Assembly: GCF_019039055.1 (NCBI RefSeq)
Contig: NZ_JAHOPB010000001.1
Coordinates: 3,260,001-3,324,000 of the forward strand
Direction: 5' to 3'
Source: Reyranella humidisoli
Lineage (GTDB): Bacteria > Pseudomonadota > Alphaproteobacteria > Reyranellales > Reyranellaceae
Length of the DNA: 64,000 nt
Shown here: one piece after another, positions 36,670 to 46,251 of the stretch
How positions within the stretch are numbered: the first letter of the stretch is position 1
Layout of the letters: each line of letters begins with the position of its first letter
Notes under the pieces: generated by a model
The model's input: only the letters and a program-made list of their open reading frames with translations
Told to the model about the DNA's origin: nothing
The model's database searches: none
Position numbers and translations under genes: made by a program

Positions 36670-38079
36670 TCAGCCCTTGAACAGGCCTTCCGACTTGAGG
36701 TCGGCCAGTGTGGCGTCGAACGACTGGCGTAGCCGGCCGAACAGGTCGCCGAGTTCGGTCTCGTTGATCACCAGCGGCGGGCAGATCGCGACGCGGTCGC
36801 CCATGTTGCGGATGAACAGGCCGCGCGCGACGGCGTGGTTGTAGACGCGCAGGCCGGCGCCCACGGCGACGAGATCGAACGGCGCCTTGGTCTTCTTGTC
36901 GGCGACGATCTCCAGTGCACCCATCATGCCGACGCTCATCGCCTCGCCCACCAGCGGGTGGTCGGCGAACGACTGAACATGCTTCGTGAAGATCGGGCTC
37001 ATGCGCTTGGCGTGACCGAACAGGTCGGTCTCGTCGTAGATCTTCTGCGCTTCGAGGGCGACGGCGGCAGCGACCGGATGGCCGGAATAGGTGAAGCCGT
37101 GGCCCCAGGTGCCGATCTTGTCGCTCTCGCTCATCAGCGCCTGGTAGACCTTCTCGCTCACCATCACCGCAGAGATCGGCAGGAACGACGCCGACAGTGC
37201 CTTGGCGCAGGTCAGGATGTCCGGCTTGATGTTCATCGTCTGGCTGCCCCAGACATTGCCGGTGCGCCCGAAGCCGCAGATCACCTCGTCGGCGACGAAC
37301 AGCATGTCGTACTTCTTGCAGACCGCCTGGATCTTCTCGTAGTAGCCCTTCGGCGGGACGATGACGCCGCCGGCGCCCATCACCGGCTCGGCGATCATCG
37401 CGGCCACCTGGTCGGCGCCGCCTTCCTTGATGATGAGCGCCTCCAGTTCCTCGGCGCAGCGGGTCGCGAACTGCTCCTCGGTCTCGCCCTCGGCGCCGAA
37501 GCGGTAGAAGTGCGGGCAGGTCGTGTGGAGCACGCCCTGGATCGGCAGGTCGAACGAGCGATGGTTCGTGGGCAGGCCGGTGAGGCTCGCCGAGGCGACG
37601 GTGACGCCGTGATAGCCCTTGATGCGCGAGACGATCTTCTTCTTCTGCGGGCGGCCCAGCGCGTTGTTCATGTACCACACCATCTTCACGACGGTGTCGT
37701 TGGCCTCGGAGCCGGAGTTGGCGAAGAACACCTTCGACATCTCGACCGGCGCCATCGACTTCAGCTTCTCCGCGAGGTTGATCGCGGGCTCGTGGGAGCG
37801 CTGGTTGAAGGCGTGGTAGAAGGGCAGCTGCTTCATCTGCTCGTAGGCGACGGTCGCCAGGCGCTCGTTGCTGAAGCCCAGGGCGGCCGACCAGAGGCCC
37901 GCCATGCCCTCGATGTATTCCTTGCCGTCGTCGTCCATCACGTAGACGCCGCGGCCGCGCACGATGGTCAGGGGACCGGTCGCCTCGTGCTTCTTGAAAT
38001 TGGTGTAGGGATGCAGGTGGTGGGCAATGTCTCGCGACGCATTGGAATTGCCGCGGAAGCTGCGAGAAACGTCGTTCAT
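36670..38079 (-). CDS. Class III aminotransferase (omega-aminotransferase type)
   Basis: A 469-residue pyridoxal-phosphate enzyme that moves an amino group from an omega-amino compound (beta-alanine, putrescine or similar) to pyruvate or another oxoacid. Cofactor and active-site features are FFANSGSEAND near 120, IKGYHGVTVAS near 155, FVADEVICGFGRTGN near 265 and the Schiff-base lysine in LTCAKALSASF near 290. N-terminal HPYTNFKKHE fits the putrescine/beta-alanine-pyruvate subgroup. It is divergent from the dipeptide-type ABC transporter, which could supply amines or peptides. The precise substrate is not determined. Confidence 0.93.
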   Translation of the reverse strand: MNDVSRSFRGNSNASRDIAHHLHPYTNFKKHEATGPLTIVRGRGVYVMDDDGKEYIEGMAGLWSAALGFSNERLATVAYEQMKQLPFYHAFNQRSHEPAINLAEKLKSMAPVEMSKVFFANSGSEANDTVVKMVWYMNNALGRPQKKKIVSRIKGYHGVTVASASLTGLPTNHRSFDLPIQGVLHTTCPHFYRFGAEGETEEQFATRCAEELEALIIKEGGADQVAAMIAEPVMGAGGVIVPPKGYYEKIQAVCKKYDMLFVADEVICGFGRTGNVWGSQTMNIKPDILTCAKALSASFLPISAVMVSEKVYQALMSESDKIGTWGHGFTYSGHPVAAAVALEAQKIYDETDLFGHAKRMSPIFTKHVQSFADHPLVGEAMSVGMMGALEIVADKKTKAPFDLVAVGAGLRVYNHAVARGLFIRNMGDRVAICPPLVINETELGDLFGRLRQSFDATLADLKSEGLFKG

Positions 38080-38280
38080 GCCGGTACCCCTGGAACAGTT
38101 AGGGGCACACGATAACCCGCCTGAGCATGAAGTTCACTGTGCCTGACCATGCAAATTTTTTGTGCAATTGACGCGCTCCGGGCCCCGGTGCAACTTGAGT
38201 GAGATATGCGCGGACGCAGGGCCGGCGACCGGGGGCGCCCTTCTGTGTCAGCCAACGGGGACCATCGAGGGGGTAAATCC

Positions 38281-39894
38281 ATGCACTTCAATCTGCGGCA
38301 TTCAATGGCGCTGACGGCGCTCGCCTGCGTCAGCTTCGCCTTCACACCGGCGGCCGACGCCAAGACTTTCAAGTGGGCCAATTCGGGCGACGTCAGCTCG
38401 ATGGATCCCTACGCCCGGCAGGAGACCTTCCTCCTGACCTTCAACTCGAACATCTACGAGCCGCTGATCCGCCGCGACAAGGATCTGAAGCTCGAGCCGG
38501 CGCTTGCCACCAAGTGGGGCCAGACCGATCCGCTGACCTGGTTCTTCGATATCCGTCCGGGCGTGAAGTTTCACGACGGCACGCCGCTCACCGCCGACGA
38601 CATCGTGTTTTCGCTCAATCGCGCCAACGGTCCCGGTTCGAACATGGGCAGCAACTTCGTCTCGGTGAAGGAGATCAAGAAGGCCGGCGACATGCGCGTC
38701 GAGGTCACGACCAAGTATCCCGATCCGCTGCTGGCCGACAAATGGGCGGCGCTCGGCATGATGTCGAAGGCGTGGGCGGAGAAGAACAACGCCGTCAATT
38801 CCGCCGACATGACCAAGAACGAGGAGAACTTCGCGACCCGCAACGCGATGGGCACCGGTCCGTTCATGCTCAAGGAACGCAAGGCCGGCGAGAAGACGAT
38901 CCTCGTCAACAATCCCAACTGGTGGGACAAGCCCGTTCACAACATCACCGAAGTGATCTTCACGCCGGTGTCGAACCCGGCGACCCGAATCGCGGCGCTC
39001 AAGGCGGGCGACATCGACATGACCTACGAGGTCCCGCCGGCCGATACCGAGTCGCTGAAGAAGGACGCCAACGTCAAGGTGCTGGAAGGCCCCGAGACCC
39101 GCGTCGTGTTCCTCGGGTTCGACCAGGAGCGGCCGGAACTGCTCGAGTCGAACGTCAAAGGCAAGAACCCCTTCAAGGACAAGAAGGTTCGCGAGGCCAT
39201 CCATCGTTCGATCGACGTCGACGCGATCAAGCGCACCGTGATGCGCGGCCAGTCGTTCCCGACCAACCTGATGGTAGCGCCGGGCATCAACGGCTACATG
39301 AAGGACCTCGACAAGCGGCCGGCGCTGCTCAAGCCCGAAGAAGCCAAGAAGATGCTGGCCGACGCGGGCTATCCCAACGGGTTCGAAGTGGGCATGGATT
39401 GCCCCAACGACCGCTACGTCAACGACGAGAAGATCTGCCAGGCCGTGGTGGCGATGCTGGCCAAGATCGGCGTGAAGGTGAATCTGCGGGCGCAGACCCG
39501 CAACCTCTACTTCGCCAAGATCCTGCGCAAAGCCGACCTCAAGCCGGGCGAGACCAGCTTCTACATGCTGGGCTGGTCGCCGGCGCAGACCTACGACGTT
39601 CACAACGTCTTCGAGGCGCTGATCCAGACCCCGAATGGCGCCACCAAGAAGGGCCAGTTCAACGCCGGCGGCTATTCCAACCCGGCGCTCGACAAGCTGG
39701 CCGACTCCATGGAGCAGGAGACCGACAAGGCCAAGCGCGACGCCATGATCAAGGAAGCCACCAAGCTCTATGTCGACGACTTCGCCTACATCCCCCTGCA
39801 TCAGCAGGCGGTCGTGTGGGCGGCGCGCAAGAACATCGACCTGGTCCAGCTCGCCGACAACAGCTTCCCGCTGCGCTTCGTGCAGGTGAAGTAG
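38281..39894 (+). CDS. Periplasmic peptide-binding protein (DppA/OppA type)
   Basis: A 537-residue family 5 solute-binding protein with a signal peptide (LTALACVSFAFTPAADA, cleavage near 27). Family signatures include SSMDPYARQE near 38, EPALATKWGQ near 72, FDIRPGVKFHDGTPLTADD near 85-103, and KVREAIHRSIDVDAIK near 300. The ATG at 38281 has GAGGGGG ahead; the frame continuing upstream to 38206 is not needed. It delivers peptides, opines or similar ligands to the permease pair downstream. A hairpin separates it from the permease genes. Confidence 0.95.
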   Translation: MHFNLRHSMALTALACVSFAFTPAADAKTFKWANSGDVSSMDPYARQETFLLTFNSNIYEPLIRRDKDLKLEPALATKWGQTDPLTWFFDIRPGVKFHDGTPLTADDIVFSLNRANGPGSNMGSNFVSVKEIKKAGDMRVEVTTKYPDPLLADKWAALGMMSKAWAEKNNAVNSADMTKNEENFATRNAMGTGPFMLKERKAGEKTILVNNPNWWDKPVHNITEVIFTPVSNPATRIAALKAGDIDMTYEVPPADTESLKKDANVKVLEGPETRVVFLGFDQERPELLESNVKGKNPFKDKKVREAIHRSIDVDAIKRTVMRGQSFPTNLMVAPGINGYMKDLDKRPALLKPEEAKKMLADAGYPNGFEVGMDCPNDRYVNDEKICQAVVAMLAKIGVKVNLRAQTRNLYFAKILRKADLKPGETSFYMLGWSPAQTYDVHNVFEALIQTPNGATKKGQFNAGGYSNPALDKLADSMEQETDKAKRDAMIKEATKLYVDDFAYIPLHQQAVVWAARKNIDLVQLADNSFPLRFVQVK

Positions 39895-39917
39895 GCGACC
39901 TGACGATTTCGACGATC

Positions 39918-39950
39918 GGCCCCGACCGCACTTCACGTGCGGCCGGGGCC
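39918..39950 (+). promoter_or_regulatory. Intercistronic hairpin between binding protein and permease genes
   Basis: Bases 39918-39931 pair with 39937-39950 over 14 positions with one mismatch, leaving a five-base loop (TTCAC). Only a weak T-rich stretch follows (GGTTCGGTTTTGG). Such hairpins often lower downstream expression or protect the upstream mRNA, so that the binding protein is made in excess. That role is known for other ABC operons and inferred here. Confidence 0.7.
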
Positions 39951-40006
39951 GGTTCGGTTTTGGCGCCTTTCCTGCTGGCGCGGCGCGCGGGCTCAACAAA
40001 CATCCG

Positions 40007-40999
40007 ATGCTTGCCTTCATCCTGAGACGACTTCTGCAATCGATCGCCGTGCTGCTGGCGGTGGGCGTGGTCGCGTTTTCGCTGTTCCGCTATGTCGGCG
40101 ACCCGATCAACGCCATGGTCGGACAGGACACGACCATGGAGGAGCGCGCCGAGCTGCGCACCAAACTGGGCCTGAACGACCCGGCGCCGATCCAGTTCTT
40201 CAACTTCATTGCCAATGCCGTGCAGGGCAAGTTCGGGCTTTCCTACAGGACTTCGGAGCCGGTCGGGCGGCTGATCCTCGAGAGGCTGCCGGCCACGCTC
40301 GAACTTTCGTTTTGCGCCGCCGTCTTCGCGCTGTTCGTCGGGGTGCCAATGGGAGTCTACACCGGGCTCTATCCCAAGCACTGGTCGAGCAGGCTGTTCC
40401 AGGCGGTGTCGCTTATCGGCATCTCACTGCCGACCTTCCTGATCGGCATCCTTCTGATCCTTGTGTTCGCCGTCTGGCTGCGGCTGCTGCCGTCGTTCGG
40501 ACGCGGCGAGACCGTGCAGATCGGTTGGTGGACCACCAATTTTCTGACGTGGTCGGGCCTCAAGGCGCTCATTCTGCCCTCGATCACGCTCGGCCTGTTC
40601 CAGCTCACCCTGCTGATGCGCCTGGTGCGATCGGAGATGCTGGAAGTGATGCGCGCCGACTATATCAAGTTCGCGCGGGCGCGGGGTCTCACCAACCGCG
40701 CCATCAATTTCGGCCATGCGCTCAAGAACACGCTGGTGCCGGTCATCACCGTCACCGGCCTGCAACTCGGCGCCCTGATCGCCTTCGCCATCGTCACCGA
40801 GACGGTGTTCGCGTGGCCTGGCGTCGGCCAGCTGTTCATCCAGTCGGTACAGTTCTCCGACATTCCCGTGATGGCGGCCTATCTGATGCTGATCGGGCTG
40901 CTGTTCGTGCTGATCAACCTCACGGTCGATCTTCTTTATTTCGTCGTCGATCCGCGCCTGCGCAGCCAGGGCGGCACGGCGCGCGTTGCAGGGCACTGA
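40007..40999 (+). CDS. Dipeptide-type ABC transporter permease DppB
   Basis: A 330-residue permease with six membrane spans. The N-terminus (LAFILRRLLQSIAVLLAVGVV) and the segments DPINAMVG, LGLNDPAPIQFF and RADYIKFARARGL near 220 are typical of DppB/OppB. The EAA-like loop is around RSEMLEVMRADYIKFARA. It overlaps nothing and is followed one base after its stop by the partner permease. Confidence 0.95.
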   Translation: MLAFILRRLLQSIAVLLAVGVVAFSLFRYVGDPINAMVGQDTTMEERAELRTKLGLNDPAPIQFFNFIANAVQGKFGLSYRTSEPVGRLILERLPATLELSFCAAVFALFVGVPMGVYTGLYPKHWSSRLFQAVSLIGISLPTFLIGILLILVFAVWLRLLPSFGRGETVQIGWWTTNFLTWSGLKALILPSITLGLFQLTLLMRLVRSEMLEVMRADYIKFARARGLTNRAINFGHALKNTLVPVITVTGLQLGALIAFAIVTETVFAWPGVGQLFIQSVQFSDIPVMAAYLMLIGLLFVLINLTVDLLYFVVDPRLRSQGGTARVAGH

Positions 41000-41000
41000 C

Positions 41001-41936
41001 ATGACGGCAGGGTCGGGAAACTCCGGGTGGCTGCATCGCGCGGCCGACAGCGACATCTGGTGGAGCTTCAAGTCCTCGCCGATGACCGTTGCCGCTGCCA
41101 TCGGCACCGTCCTGATCGTGGCCGTGGCGTTTCTGTCGCCGGTGCTGGCGCCGCACACGCCATTCGATCCGGCGACGCTCAGCCTCTCCGACGGTCTCAA
41201 GCCGCCGGTGTTGCTGTCGGCCGACGGCGACTGGGCATTCCCCCTGGGTACCGACGATCAGGGGCGCGATATCCTCTCGTCGATCATGTACGGCACCCGG
41301 CTGTCCCTGGTCGTCGGGTTTGCCTCGGTCGCCGTCGCCATGACGCTCGGCATCACGCTCGGCCTGCTGAGCGGCTATCTCGGCGGCGCGGTCGATGCCC
41401 TGATCATGCGCATCGCCGACGTGCAGCTGACGTTTCCGGCCATCCTGGTGGCGCTGCTGATCGACGGTATCGTGCGCGGCATCATCTCGGTGAAGCGGCA
41501 CGACGAGATCGCGATCTATGTCATCGTCGGCGCCATCGGTCTCTCGTTCTGGGTGCAGTACGCCCGCACCGTGCGCGGCTCGGTGATGGTCGAGAAGAAC
41601 AAGGAATACGTCCAGGCGGCGCGGGTGATCGGCCTGTCGCCGATTCTCATCATGGTCCGCCACGTGTTGCCCAATGTCACCGGGCCGGTGCTGGTCATCG
41701 CCACGATCAATCTGGGGCTCGCCATCATCACCGAGGCGACGCTGTCGTTCCTCGGCGTCGGCCTGCCGTCGACCGAGCCGTCGCTCGGCACGCTGATCCG
41801 CCTCGGTAACGAGGTGCTGCAATCCGGCGACTGGTGGATCACCGTGTTTCCCGGCGTCACGCTCGCGGCACTCGTTCTGGCGGTGAACCTGCTCGGCGAC
41901 TGGCTGCGCGACGCGCTCAATCCGAAGCTTCGATAG
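41001..41936 (+). CDS. Dipeptide-type ABC transporter permease DppC
   Basis: A 311-residue permease with about six spans. An N-terminal cytoplasmic tail is followed by a span near 30-50, then a periplasmic loop and LGTDDQGRDILSSIMYG near 90, the hallmark of DppC/OppC. EYVQAARVIGLSPILIMVRHVLPN near 200-225 in outline is the coupling loop. The ATG at 41001 is preferred over an ATG-like start 15 bases earlier because it directly follows the dppB-like stop. Confidence 0.95.
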   Translation: MTAGSGNSGWLHRAADSDIWWSFKSSPMTVAAAIGTVLIVAVAFLSPVLAPHTPFDPATLSLSDGLKPPVLLSADGDWAFPLGTDDQGRDILSSIMYGTRLSLVVGFASVAVAMTLGITLGLLSGYLGGAVDALIMRIADVQLTFPAILVALLIDGIVRGIISVKRHDEIAIYVIVGAIGLSFWVQYARTVRGSVMVEKNKEYVQAARVIGLSPILIMVRHVLPNVTGPVLVIATINLGLAIITEATLSFLGVGLPSTEPSLGTLIRLGNEVLQSGDWWITVFPGVTLAALVLAVNLLGDWLRDALNPKLR

Positions 41937-41946
41937 GGCACGCCCG

Positions 41947-42969
41947 ATGGCCGCCGCATCGAACAACCAGCCTCTTCTCGAAGTCCGCAATCTCCGCGTC
42001 GAGTTCCCGACGCGCCGCGGCACCCTGCTCGCGGTCGACGACGTCTCGTTCGACATCGCGCCGGGCGAGGTGCTGGGCGTGGTGGGCGAATCGGGCGCCG
42101 GCAAGTCGCTGACCGGCAACGCCATCATCGGCCTGCTCGAACCACCGGGCCGTGTTGCCGGCGGTGAAATCCGCCTCGAGGGCCGACGGATCGACAATCT
42201 GCCCTACGAGGAGATGCGCAAGGTGCGTGGCGCCCGTATCGGCGCCATCTTCCAGGACCCGCTGACCAGCCTCAATCCGCTCTATTCGGTGGGCCATCAG
42301 CTCGTCGAGACGATCCAGACCCATCTTCCGCTGTCTTCGTCCGAGGCGCGGACCCGGGCGATCGAGCTGCTGAAGGAAGTCGGCATCCCCGGCGCCGAGA
42401 TGCGCATCGACCACTATCCGCACCAGTTCTCCGGCGGCATGCGCCAGCGGGTGGTGATCGCACTGGCGCTGTGCGCGGGCCCGCGCCTGATCGTGGCCGA
42501 CGAGCCGACGACGGCGCTCGACGTGTCCATCCAGGCACAGATCATCGCCCTGCTGAAGCGGCTCTGCCGCGAGCATGGCACGGCGGTGATGCTGGTGACG
42601 CACGACATGGGTGTGATCGCCGAAACCGCCGACCGGGTGGCCGTGATGTACGCCGGCCGCATCGCCGAGATCGGACCGGTGCGGGATGTCGTGAAGCACG
42701 CCAGGCATCCCTATACCGGGGGCCTGATGGGCTCTATTCCGAGCCTCGGCGTTCGCACCGAGCGTCTGACCCAGATCGACGGCGCCATGCCGCGGCTGAC
42801 CGAAATTCCCCAGGGCTGCGCCTTCAACCCGCGCTGCACCGCGCGCGGCCGGCGATGCCTTGTCGAGAGGCCCGATCTCATGGCCGCGGGTACGACGCGC
42901 GCCGCGTGCTGGCTGCACGATCGCGGCGGCGTCGGGCCGGCCCTTGGCAAGGAGACGGTCGATGCCTGA
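41947..42969 (+). CDS. Dipeptide-type ABC transporter ATP-binding protein DppD
   Basis: A 340-residue ATPase. Walker A is GESGAGKS near 49, the signature is FSGGMRQRV near 160, and Walker B is [13 protein letters not shown] near 180. The C-terminal region contains the oligopeptide-transporter cysteine motif ([14 protein letters not shown] near 282), usual in DppD/OppD and probably an iron-sulfur or metal site. The next gene starts inside its last eight bases. Confidence 0.95.
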   Translation: MAAASNNQPLLEVRNLRVEFPTRRGTLLAVDDVSFDIAPGEVLGVVGESGAGKSLTGNAIIGLLEPPGRVAGGEIRLEGRRIDNLPYEEMRKVRGARIGAIFQDPLTSLNPLYSVGHQLVETIQTHLPLSSSEARTRAIELLKEVGIPGAEMRIDHYPHQFSGGMRQRVVIALALCAGPRLIVADEPTTALDVSIQAQIIALLKRLCREHGTAVMLVTHDMGVIAETADRVAVMYAGRIAEIGPVRDVVKHARHPYTGGLMGSIPSLGVRTERLTQIDGAMPRLTEIPQGCAFNPRCTARGRRCLVERPDLMAAGTTRAACWLHDRGGVGPALGKETVDA

Positions 42970-44002
42970 CGGCAGCGGCAGCCAGTTCGTCCGGATCACG
43001 GGCCTGAAGCGCCACTTCGACGTCTCGGCGCCGTGGCTTGTGCGCACCATCGAGCGCCGGCCGCGCCAGGTCGTGCAGGCGGTCGACGGCATCGACATCG
43101 AGATCGCCAAGGGCGAGACCTTCTCCCTGGTGGGCGAGTCGGGCTGCGGAAAGTCGACGGTCGCGCGCCTCGTCGTGGGCCTCTATCCGCCGTCGGCCGG
43201 TCGCATCGAAATCGACGGCAACGACATGGCCGGCCGTCACAGCCGGGCCGACATGGCTGCGTTGCGCCGGCGCATGCAGATGATCTTCCAGGATCCGTAT
43301 GCCAGCCTCAATCCGCGCTGGCGCGTGTTCGACATCATCGCCGAGCCGATCCGCGCCTTCGGCCTGTCCACCGGCAAGGCCGACCTCGAGGCGCGCGTCG
43401 CCGCACTCCTGCGGCAGGTGAAGCTGAACCCCGCCGACGGCCGCAAGTATCCGCACGAATTCTCGGGCGGCCAGCGCCAGCGCATTTCGATCGCGCGCGC
43501 GCTCGCCAGCGAGCCAGAATTCCTGGTGTGCGACGAGCCGACCTCGGCGCTCGACGTCTCGGTGCAGGCGCAGATCCTGAACCTGATGGTCGACCTGCAG
43601 CGGCGCCTGCAGCTGACCTACCTGTTCATCAGCCACAATCTCGCGGTCGTCTATCACATCTCCACGAGGGTGGGCGTGATGTACCTCGGCCGCCTGGTCG
43701 AAGTGGCCCCGACCGACACGCTGTTCCGGCGGCCCAAGCACCCCTACACGCGGATGCTGCTCGACACGATCCCCGACCTCGAGATGACGGGCCGCCAGCG
43801 CAGCCCGGTCGGCGGCGAGGTGCCCAGCCCGATCAATCCGCCGTCAGGCTGCTCCTTCCATCCGCGCTGTCCGTTCGCCAACGACCGCTGCAAGAGCGAA
43901 CGGCCCAAGGCGCTGCCGATCGAGGGCGGCACCGTGGCCTGCCACGCAATCGAGGAAGGCCGGCTGCCGATCGAGGACCGGACTTACGACGTGAATAGTT
44001 GA
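42962..44002 (+). CDS. Dipeptide-type ABC transporter ATP-binding protein DppF
   Basis: A 346-residue ATPase partner of the previous protein. Walker A is GESGCGKST near 58, the signature is FSGGQRQRI near 162, and Walker B is FLVCDEPTSALDV near 182. A C-terminal CSFHPRCPFANDRC motif near 298 matches the OppF/DppF tail. The ATG at 42962 overlaps the dppD-like gene; the frame runs further upstream only as overlap. It completes a full five-gene importer. Confidence 0.95.
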   Translation: MPDGSGSQFVRITGLKRHFDVSAPWLVRTIERRPRQVVQAVDGIDIEIAKGETFSLVGESGCGKSTVARLVVGLYPPSAGRIEIDGNDMAGRHSRADMAALRRRMQMIFQDPYASLNPRWRVFDIIAEPIRAFGLSTGKADLEARVAALLRQVKLNPADGRKYPHEFSGGQRQRISIARALASEPEFLVCDEPTSALDVSVQAQILNLMVDLQRRLQLTYLFISHNLAVVYHISTRVGVMYLGRLVEVAPTDTLFRRPKHPYTRMLLDTIPDLEMTGRQRSPVGGEVPSPINPPSGCSFHPRCPFANDRCKSERPKALPIEGGTVACHAIEEGRLPIEDRTYDVNS

Positions 44003-44048
44003 CGGAGCGGAGAATTTAGACAAACGCTCTCGGGGCTTGGAGATATCT

Positions 44049-44858
44049 ATGGTTAAGCCTGTCGAGCACTACGTCTACGTCAATGAAGACATGATCAAGA
44101 GATATGTCGATCAGATTCCGAAAGAAAGACGAACAAAGGCGACGCGAACTACCCGGAAGCTAAAGCTTTCTGCGTTGGGGCAAAGCTATGAAGAAGCCAA
44201 AGAAGAAATCTCGCCAGAGCAAACACTAGCTGATCAAATAGCGGCAGTGCGCCAAGAGTTAGTTAGGCGAAATGCCCTTTCATTTGAGCGACCCATCCGT
44301 GCACCCCGTCACCTAATTGATAAGGATGACCCCACGAAAGCGAGGCTGTATCCGATTCCAGAATTCGTTGAAGAGACTTTCGTTGCGCGTCGTATCGATA
44401 TTCCCGTCACAGGGTCGGGTCCCGTTTCGAAACTTCGGCAAATTACCGTTTGGATATCGAGGCCTGATCCAAAAGATCTGAATCCTCGGTTGGCTGCTCA
44501 CTCATGGGATTGGACTGGGACATACCTCATCTTGCTTGAGACCGTTTGGGACTCGACAGCCGGCGCTCCGGCCACTTGGCTGTCGGGATGCTCGGCACTC
44601 CAGGCGGTTGCAAATATTGCGGCGAATAACACTATCGATGTGCCGAATTTCAAAGAACCTCTAGGCCGCAAATCGACAGATGATCCCATTGAGAAGATGA
44701 TTCAGCTCGGGGGAGTTAGGTATGAGGAGCGGCGGCTGAAATCGCTGTACCGAATTCGGTATGTATCGGACGAACAGGTGACGCCATATCGAGGTGGCAT
44801 GCGGCGTGTAAACGATCTGTTGGCATATCCGCTGTTTATTGTTGAAGCGGCCCAATAA
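44049..44858 (+). CDS. Orphan protein in low-GC DNA, function unknown
   Basis: A 269-residue soluble protein with GGAG six bases before an ATG (a TTG twelve bases earlier is possible). It begins KPVEHYVYVNEDMIKRYVDQIP. The YVxED...YxxQI pattern faintly recalls DUF6414-type proteins, but I would not assign it. A charged helical part (about 25-80) precedes a probably mixed alpha/beta part with WDWTGTYLILLE near 155. Codon use and base composition (about 45-50 percent GC where counted) differ sharply from neighbouring transporter and peptidase genes. It therefore looks like a recent arrival. No mobile-element sequences flank it visibly. Confidence 0.75.
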   Translation: MVKPVEHYVYVNEDMIKRYVDQIPKERRTKATRTTRKLKLSALGQSYEEAKEEISPEQTLADQIAAVRQELVRRNALSFERPIRAPRHLIDKDDPTKARLYPIPEFVEETFVARRIDIPVTGSGPVSKLRQITVWISRPDPKDLNPRLAAHSWDWTGTYLILLETVWDSTAGAPATWLSGCSALQAVANIAANNTIDVPNFKEPLGRKSTDDPIEKMIQLGGVRYEERRLKSLYRIRYVSDEQVTPYRGGMRRVNDLLAYPLFIVEAAQ

Positions 44859-45029
44859 TTTGGAGGAAACGGTCTGGGAGTGGGCCCGTAGCAGCTGTTA
44901 GCGCCTACTGCTAAGTTCGGGAAATCTTCCCGCACGAGCCATGATGTGCGCGGGCGCATGTGGAGCACCCTTGATCTGTGGCGGGGCTCGCTTACGATCC
45001 GGACCAACAATTTCAATGGAGACTCAAGG

Positions 45030-46223
45030 ATGCCGGTCATCAACCGCATTGCCTCGTTCCACAAGGACATGACCGCGTGGCGTCATGACATTCACAGCCA
45101 CCCGGAAACGGCCTTCGAGGAGGTGCGGACGGCCGATGTCGTCGCCGCGAAACTCGAGAGCTTCGGCCTCGAGGTCCATCGTGGGCTGGCCAAGACCGGC
45201 GTCGTGGGCGTGCTGCGCTCGGGCACGTCCAGGCGCGCGATCGGCCTGCGCGCCGACATGGACGCGCTCGACGTCCACGAGACCAATGAGTTCGATCACA
45301 AGTCGACGATCCCCGGCAAGATGCACGCCTGCGGCCATGACGGCCACACGGTCATGCTGCTGGGCGCCGCCAAGTACCTCGCCGAGACGAAGAATTTCGA
45401 CGGCACGGTCTATTTCATCTTCCAGCCGGCCGAGGAGAACGAGGGTGGCGGGCGCGTGATGGTGGAAGAGGGGCTGTTCGAGAAGTTCCCGGTCGAGGGC
45501 GTGTACGGCATGCACAACATCCCGGGCATCCCGGTCGGCAAGTTCGCCGTCCGTCCCGGCCCGATGATGGCCGCCTACGACATCTTCGAGGTGGTGCTGA
45601 AGGGCGTCGGCGGACATGGCGCCATGCCCCAGCACACGATCGATCCCGTGGTGGTCGGCGCGCACATCGTGACGGCGCTGCAGTCGATCGTGGCGCGCAA
45701 TGTCGATCCGATGGACACCGCCGTCGTCTCGACGACGCAGATCCATGCCGGCGACGCCTGGAACGTGATTCCGCAGGAATGCGTGCTGCGCGGCACGGTC
45801 CGCACCTTCAAGAAGCCGGTGCAGGACCTGATCGAGAAGAACATCGAGAAGATCTCGCGCAACGTTGCCGCGGGCTTCGGCGCCGAGGTCGTGAAGTGGC
45901 GCTACGAGAAGCGCTATCCCGCGACCGTGAACAGCGTGCAGGAGACCGAGTTCGCGGCCCAGGCGGCCGCCTCGCTGGTCGGACTGGAGAACGTCAACCG
46001 CAACCCGACGCCGGCCATGGGCTCCGAGGACTTCGCCTGGATGCTGCTCAAGAAGCCCGGCTGCTACATCTGGGTCGGCAACGGCGACGGTGCCGGAAGC
46101 TGCATGGTCCACAACCCGGGCTACGACTTCAACGACGAGATCCTGCCGCTCGGCGCGTCCTATTGGGCGACCCTGGTCGAGCAGCAGCTCGCCCGCGAGG
46201 CCATGCCGCAGGCGGCGGAGTAA
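45030..46223 (+). CDS. M20 family amidohydrolase (hippurate hydrolase / N-acyl amino acid deacylase type)
   Basis: A 397-residue zinc amidohydrolase that cleaves N-acyl amino acids. Metal and catalytic segments are ADMDALDV near 73, MHACGHDGHT near 98-107, FQPAEENEGGG near 133 and the GMHNIPG histidine near 160. The dimerisation domain is 175-300, and MGSEDF lies near 332. The start ATG at 45030 follows an SD-like GGAGACTCAAGG. It belongs to the subgroup of HipO/AbgB-like proteins. Its product could be fed to catabolism with the aminotransferase and transporters nearby, which is inference. Confidence 0.94.
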   Translation: MPVINRIASFHKDMTAWRHDIHSHPETAFEEVRTADVVAAKLESFGLEVHRGLAKTGVVGVLRSGTSRRAIGLRADMDALDVHETNEFDHKSTIPGKMHACGHDGHTVMLLGAAKYLAETKNFDGTVYFIFQPAEENEGGGRVMVEEGLFEKFPVEGVYGMHNIPGIPVGKFAVRPGPMMAAYDIFEVVLKGVGGHGAMPQHTIDPVVVGAHIVTALQSIVARNVDPMDTAVVSTTQIHAGDAWNVIPQECVLRGTVRTFKKPVQDLIEKNIEKISRNVAAGFGAEVVKWRYEKRYPATVNSVQETEFAAQAAASLVGLENVNRNPTPAMGSEDFAWMLLKKPGCYIWVGNGDGAGSCMVHNPGYDFNDEILPLGASYWATLVEQQLAREAMPQAAE

Positions 46224-46251
46224 GCCAAGCTCTCCAGCCTGCGACGCGGTC

